The notes beneath the pieces are model-generated. The model did no database searches. It was not told where the DNA came from and saw only the letters and a list, made by a program, of their open reading frames with translations. This document shows, piece after piece, positions 59,981 to 64,000 of a stretch of DNA of 64,000 nucleotides. Position 1 is the first letter of the stretch. The number at the start of each line of letters is the position of its first letter. The DNA is from Piscinibacter sp. XHJ-5. Lineage in GTDB: Bacteria; Pseudomonadota; Gammaproteobacteria; Burkholderiales; Burkholderiaceae_C. Where the stretch lies: assembly GCF_029855045.1 (NCBI RefSeq), contig NZ_CP123228.1:3410001-3474000 (forward strand), given 5' to 3'. The position numbers and the translations under genes were made by a program.

Positions 59981-61822
59981 TCAGCGCCTCTCGTCGGCAC
60001 CGGCGGCCGCCGGCGCGCCCTCGGCGTCGTCCTTCGTGGCAACCACCGCCACCCGTTTGCCGGTGCGCAGTGCCACCCGTGCCGCCTGCAGCGCCTCCTG
60101 CAGGTCGCGGGCGCTGATGTCGAGCGCCCGAGCGTACCGCTGGGCGACCACGCCCAGGCCGTGGGCCATGCGCGCCGGCGGGAGCAAGGTGACGGCATCG
60201 ACAGCGTCGTTGGCGGCGCTGGCGGCCGTGCGCAGCACGTCGGCATCGCCGTCGGGCGTGCGCGGCGAACGGTCGCGGGGCAATCGGTGGATCATGTGCT
60301 GCACGTCTTCGCCGAGGCCCCAGTGCCGCGCCACGGCCGCACCGAGGGCCTCGATGTCGACCCCCAGCACCGCGTACGAGGCGCCGGCTTCGGTCATGCC
60401 CGGCTGTTCGGGCGTGCCGGGCTCGGCATCCGGCGGAGCCGGCACGGGACGCATGAGTTGCCAGATCTGCTCGGCTTCGTCGCTGAAGTGGTACTGCACG
60501 AGCAGGCGGCCGAGGTTCTGCAGCACGGCGACGAGGAACACGACCTCCGGGTCGTAGCCCGCCGGGCACAGCACCTGCGCCGTGTGGCCGGCCAGCCGTG
60601 CACGGTCGATGGTGCGCTGCATTGCGTCGGCGCCGGCCGGCGTCAGCGGACCGGGCCACAGGCGCAGCACCGAGGCGGCCTGGCGGATGCCGTTGAGGCC
60701 GACCAGCGCGATCGCGCGCCGTACCGTCAGCACCGGGCCGTTGCCCGCCACCTGCGTGCCCTGCACCTGCGCCGAGTTCACCTGGCGCAGCAGCTCGAAG
60801 GTGAGCGCCATGTCCTGCAGGATCTGCTCGGCCATCTCGTCGGTGCGCTGCCCTTCCTTGGCGGTGAGACGCGCGACGCGGCCGCCGACGCCGGGCATTG
60901 CCGGAAGGTGGCCTATCGTGCGCATGCGGTCGAGCAGCAGCGCGAGCGGACCGCCGGTGTCCTGCGCTTCCGCGGTGCGCCAGCCATCCAGCGCCTGCAG
61001 CAGCGTGCGCGCGCTGAGGTAGCGCTGCCGCTCCTGGTTCGCCGTGCTGCGGTTGGCGATGGCGCGCAGCGCTTCGGGAATCGGATGCGGTGTCGTCCAT
61101 GGCAGCCGCACGATCTCGCGGCCGGCAGGCGGCAGGCGACCGATCACCTGCGCGGTGTCGGGTTCCTCGAGCGCGGGTTGGCCGGTCAGCAGATGCTGCA
61201 GCAGGATCCCGCTGGCCAGCACATCCCGCTCGGCGGCTTCGCGTTGGGCGCGCAGCCTGTTCGTGTCCAGGGCCATGCCGCGCTCGTTGGCACGTGCGCC
61301 CTCCTCGACCGGCGCGACGGGCGAGCCTGCCGCGCCGAGCGCCATCACACGCACGTTGCCGTTGTCGCCGAGCACGAGCTGATGCAGCTGCAGATCGCCG
61401 TGGCCTGTGCCGGCCTCGTGCGCGAATGCCAGGCCCTGCAAGGCCTGGCACAGCCAGCCGACGGCTTCGAGTGGCGTCGGATGAGGATGGGCCGCCATCC
61501 ATTCGGGCAGCGTCACGCCGAGCGCCCGGTCCACCGCCACATACGGCCAGTGCTCCTGCACGCCGACATCGACCACGTGGGCAAGGTTGGGATGGTTCAG
61601 GCGCGCCGCCGAGCGCACCTCGTCGAGCCAGCGTTCCAGCGCCGCCGCCGTCGCTGGCTGGGCCCGCGGCAGCGTGAGCATCAGCTCCTGGTCCAGGCGC
61701 GGATCGAAGGCGAGCCACACCATGGTCGCGTTGCTCTTGCCCAGCAGCTGACGCAGCTCGAAGCGGCCGAGGCGGCGGACTGCAGCAGCGGTTCGGGGAG
61801 CGGGAGACGCGGAAGCGACCAT
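59981..61822 (-). CDS. Pseudokinase-HDOD protein, partner of the kinase-HDOD
   Basis: 613 residues. Residues 15-270 align with the kinase domain of the gene 6 nt downstream, but the catalytic residues are changed: Lys46 is Thr50 (QELMLTLP), the glycine loop GKGAQATV is GKSNATMV, HRD is HGD with Lys and Asn of the catalytic loop lost (HGDLQLHQLV), and DFG is ALG at 161-163. It should not phosphorylate. An HDOD domain (about 285-500) follows with GHLPAMPGVGGRVARL and LLRQVNSAQVQG. No GAF. It may bind or regulate the active paralogue (inference). ATG 61822 has no strong Shine-Dalgarno. Confidence 0.88.
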   Translation of the reverse strand: MVASASPAPRTAAAVRRLGRFELRQLLGKSNATMVWLAFDPRLDQELMLTLPRAQPATAAALERWLDEVRSAARLNHPNLAHVVDVGVQEHWPYVAVDRALGVTLPEWMAAHPHPTPLEAVGWLCQALQGLAFAHEAGTGHGDLQLHQLVLGDNGNVRVMALGAAGSPVAPVEEGARANERGMALDTNRLRAQREAAERDVLASGILLQHLLTGQPALEEPDTAQVIGRLPPAGREIVRLPWTTPHPIPEALRAIANRSTANQERQRYLSARTLLQALDGWRTAEAQDTGGPLALLLDRMRTIGHLPAMPGVGGRVARLTAKEGQRTDEMAEQILQDMALTFELLRQVNSAQVQGTQVAGNGPVLTVRRAIALVGLNGIRQAASVLRLWPGPLTPAGADAMQRTIDRARLAGHTAQVLCPAGYDPEVVFLVAVLQNLGRLLVQYHFSDEAEQIWQLMRPVPAPPDAEPGTPEQPGMTEAGASYAVLGVDIEALGAAVARHWGLGEDVQHMIHRLPRDRSPRTPDGDADVLRTAASAANDAVDAVTLLPPARMAHGLGVVAQRYARALDISARDLQEALQAARVALRTGKRVAVVATKDDAEGAPAAAGADERR

Positions 61823-61949
61823 CGTGGGAGAGAGACGAAGTTGCGCTATTGGATGACGCGCCGTCAGCGCGCAAAGGCCGGATCAGCCCGGGCATTCCGT
61901 CGCTATTTGAGCGCGAGGCGGCGCTCGGCCGGCGTGACAAATGCCCGGA

Positions 61950-64000
61950 TCAGTCGACCTCGACGACCTCGCCCTGCCCCGTGATGAAGGCGCAGCGCAC
62001 CGTCTCGCCCGGCTGCAGTCGCTGCACGGCGCCGCGATAGCGGCGCAGCTGGTCGCGGTACTCGGCCAGCGCCTGCGGTGCGTGCTGCAGCTTGTAGTCG
62101 AGGACCCACCAGGCGCGCCGCCCCGCTTCTTCGAGCTGCACGAGCCGGTCGATGCGCAACGCCTCGCCGCCGTCGGCCACCGGCACCTCGTTGCCGGCCC
62201 AACGCAGCGCGTCGCCGCGAAAGAAGCGTGCCGAGGCCGGGCTGCGCCAGATCAGCCTGGCCAGGCGAGCCACCTCGCGTTCATCGACCGCGAACTCGCG
62301 TGCCGCGGCCCCGGCCAGCGGTGCGAGGTCGCGTGCCTTGTCGCCGGCAATCCACTCCAGCACCCGGTGCACGGCCTGCCCGAGCCGGCTGGCGGCATCG
62401 CTGTCCGCCGGCGGCCTGGGCGCCACCGGCGGACGAGGAGACACGCGCGGCAGCGCAAGCAGCGCCGACGCCGGACCGGCCGGTGACGCATCGCCTGTCA
62501 TGCGCATCGGCGCCCACTCGCGTGTCCACGGCTGGACGCGCGACCACCATGACACACGGTCGCCGGGACGCGGCTCGGTGGCGCTGAACACGAGGCGGGT
62601 GCGCGCGCGTGTCATGGCAACGTACAGGCCGTTCATCTCCTCCCGCTCGCGCGCGATGCGCTCGCGCTCGAGCACCTCGGTCAGCGCGGGCGGACAGCGC
62701 TTCTCGGAATAGACAAAGGCGCAGCGGCGTGGATGCTCGGACTCGACCGGCCAATCGACGAGCAGGGTGGCCGTGTCGGCAGGCCGCTCCTCGGGATCGG
62801 CATCCATCACGAACACGACCTCGGCTTCGAGCCCCTTCGCGCCGTGCACGGTGAGCAGCTGCACGGCGCCCGGCTGCAGCGCTGCCGGCACGCTGATGGT
62901 GCGCCGCTTCAACGCACGAACGAAGTTGTACGGCGTGGCGTAGCGGGCGCCGTCCAGCGTCAGCGCGCGATGCAGCAGGGCGTCGACGGCGGCGAGCGCA
63001 CCGGCACGCCGCTCGGGCGGCACGGTCGCGACCAGCCTCTCGCGCACCTCGCCTTCGGCCACGACGATGTCGAGCAGGTCGTGCGGCGGAAGTTGGCGCG
63101 CCGCCGTCCGCCAGCGCGCCAGCAGGTCACGGGCACGTCGCAAAGCGTGGCTTGGCTGCGGCAGATCGCGCAGTGCCCGCCACCAGTCGCCGTGCGGCGT
63201 GCTCGCGCGCGCCAGGGCGATGAGGTCGTCGTCACTGGCACCGAAGACAGGGCTGCGCAATGCGTGCGCGAGCGAGAGCCGGTGCTGTGGCGAGACCAGC
63301 ACGTCGAGCACCGCGATCAGGTCGCGCGCCTGCGGCGCGTCGAGGAGTTCGAAGTCCTCGGCAGCCGCGTAGGGAACGTGCACCGCGGCCAGCGCATCGG
63401 CCACGAGACGCAGCGACTCGCGCTTGCGACACAGCACATGAATGCCACCGGCGGGAGCGGCGCCTTGCTCGATCAGCTCGCGCACCGCGGCCGCGACGGC
63501 GCGCGCCTCCTGCTCGCGCAGCACTTCCTCCGGTTCATGGCGCGGCTGGGTCAGGCTGTCGCGCCACGGCGCAAGCACCTCGTCGGCGTCCGACTTTGGG
63601 GGCGCGGGCGGCCGCGCAATGCGCCGCAGCGCGTAGACGCCGGCCTCCGCGCGTCCGGCGGGAACCTCGGTGGTGTGCGGCCTGAAGCCGCCGAACTCGC
63701 CGTCGTTCTGAGCCGCGTCGAACACGCCGTTGAGAACCTCGAGCACCTCGGGGGCGTTGCGGCGCGTATGGTCGCAGGCGAGCACGCTGCCGCCGAGCGC
63801 CTGCACGACGAAATGGCGCGCCGCCTCGAACACCCGGGGCTCCGCGCCACGGAAGCGGTAGATGCTCTGCTTGGGATCGCCGACGATGAAGACGCCGGGC
63901 GGTCGCTGGCCGCTCGCGCCCCCGCCCGCGCCGGCGTAGCCCGACAGCCAGGCATGCAGCGCATGCCACTGCAACGGGCTGGTGTCCTGGAACTCGTCGA
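61950..64000 (-). CDS. AddA/UvrD-like helicase-nuclease, 5' part outside window
   Basis: At least 682 residues, open at the window edge. The first visible motif is DEFQDTSPLQ (SF1 motif II). Then VGDPKQSIYRFRGAE (motif III), LTVHGAKGLEAEVVF (motif V) and LYVAMTRARTRLVFS (motif VI). The C-terminal nuclease has RIDRLVQLEE and WWVLDYKL, the PD-(D/E)XK signature of RecB/AddA-type nucleases. It repairs double-strand breaks with an AddB-like partner, expected upstream beyond 64000. Stop is at 61950, 127 nt from the pseudokinase start. Confidence 0.9.
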   Translation of the reverse strand, partial: DEFQDTSPLQWHALHAWLSGYAGAGGGASGQRPPGVFIVGDPKQSIYRFRGAEPRVFEAARHFVVQALGGSVLACDHTRRNAPEVLEVLNGVFDAAQNDGEFGGFRPHTTEVPAGRAEAGVYALRRIARPPAPPKSDADEVLAPWRDSLTQPRHEPEEVLREQEARAVAAAVRELIEQGAAPAGGIHVLCRKRESLRLVADALAAVHVPYAAAEDFELLDAPQARDLIAVLDVLVSPQHRLSLAHALRSPVFGASDDDLIALARASTPHGDWWRALRDLPQPSHALRRARDLLARWRTAARQLPPHDLLDIVVAEGEVRERLVATVPPERRAGALAAVDALLHRALTLDGARYATPYNFVRALKRRTISVPAALQPGAVQLLTVHGAKGLEAEVVFVMDADPEERPADTATLLVDWPVESEHPRRCAFVYSEKRCPPALTEVLERERIAREREEMNGLYVAMTRARTRLVFSATEPRPGDRVSWWSRVQPWTREWAPMRMTGDASPAGPASALLALPRVSPRPPVAPRPPADSDAASRLGQAVHRVLEWIAGDKARDLAPLAGAAAREFAVDEREVARLARLIWRSPASARFFRGDALRWAGNEVPVADGGEALRIDRLVQLEEAGRRAWWVLDYKLQHAPQALAEYRDQLRRYRGAVQRLQPGETVRCAFITGQGEVVEVD

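Noticed and set aside
58601..61984. 1127-codon plus-strand frame and a 1219-codon minus-strand frame over the kinase-HDOD genes
   Set aside because: They are shadows of the two kinase-HDOD genes; the translations are low-complexity and domainless.

Overview
The window is GC-rich chromosomal DNA of a betaproteobacterium, most likely Burkholderiales (Comamonadaceae/Rubrivivax-Leptothrix-like). This rests on gene order and gene types: hrpA next to argA, rpsF-priB-rpsR-rplI-dnaB, dnaX-ybaB-recR, hemH-hslR-grpE-dnaK-dnaJ, dnaG-rpoD, a Burkholderia-type H-NS paralogue and two orphan Bug-type solute receptors. No plasmid, phage or CRISPR features were seen. The assignment is from family knowledge, not a database search.

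Layout. 1-7760 looks accessory. It holds a decayed IS66-type tnpA/tnpB, a broken membrane-protein frame, a three-gene catabolic set (CitE-like lyase, Bug receptor, family III CoA-transferase) and a 1091-residue cyclase/ATPase/TPR regulator on the other strand. Two tRNA genes (Arg-TCT, Pro-TGG) close it. From 8000 the DNA is mostly core: hrpA/argA, yggX, an H-NS-like protein, a MASE1-PAS-GGDEF-EAL c-di-GMP enzyme, a TonB-C protein, dnaG and rpoD with a clear sigma-70 promoter and terminator. A cyclase-FHA protein, a HAD phosphatase and a hybrid histidine kinase follow, then hemH, hslR and the grpE-dnaK-dnaJ heat-shock set with sigma-32-like promoters.

32-45 kb: a REC-TPR regulator, a CDF metal exporter and a SplB-like radical SAM protein whose start codon abuts a LexA box inside a 46-bp palindrome. 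Next come a DUF4397-type lipoprotein, a second orphan Bug receptor, an MscS channel, dnaB, the ribosomal operon and a sodium:solute symporter. 45-57 kb: an SMR exporter, an RND pump with its adaptor, a methyltransferase coupled to rnhA, an MltD-like transglycosylase with a possible coupled leader ORF, recR-ybaB-dnaX, a PurM-like paralogue and the 4.5S SRP RNA. 57-64 kb: a secreted Pro/Thr-rich protein, a tandem pair of kinase-HDOD proteins (one an apparent pseudokinase), and the 3' part of an AddA/UvrD-like helicase-nuclease that runs off the end.

Themes. Several signalling proteins are built around cyclic nucleotides and phosphorylation: two class III cyclases, one GGDEF-EAL, one hybrid kinase, two kinase-HDODs and one REC-TPR. 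The strongest less-described signals are the LexA palindrome over the start of the radical SAM gene, the kinase/pseudokinase HDOD pair, and repeated -10-like hexamers 6-10 nt before start codons that lack a Shine-Dalgarno, suggesting leaderless transcripts. I did not find a clearly new multi-gene system.
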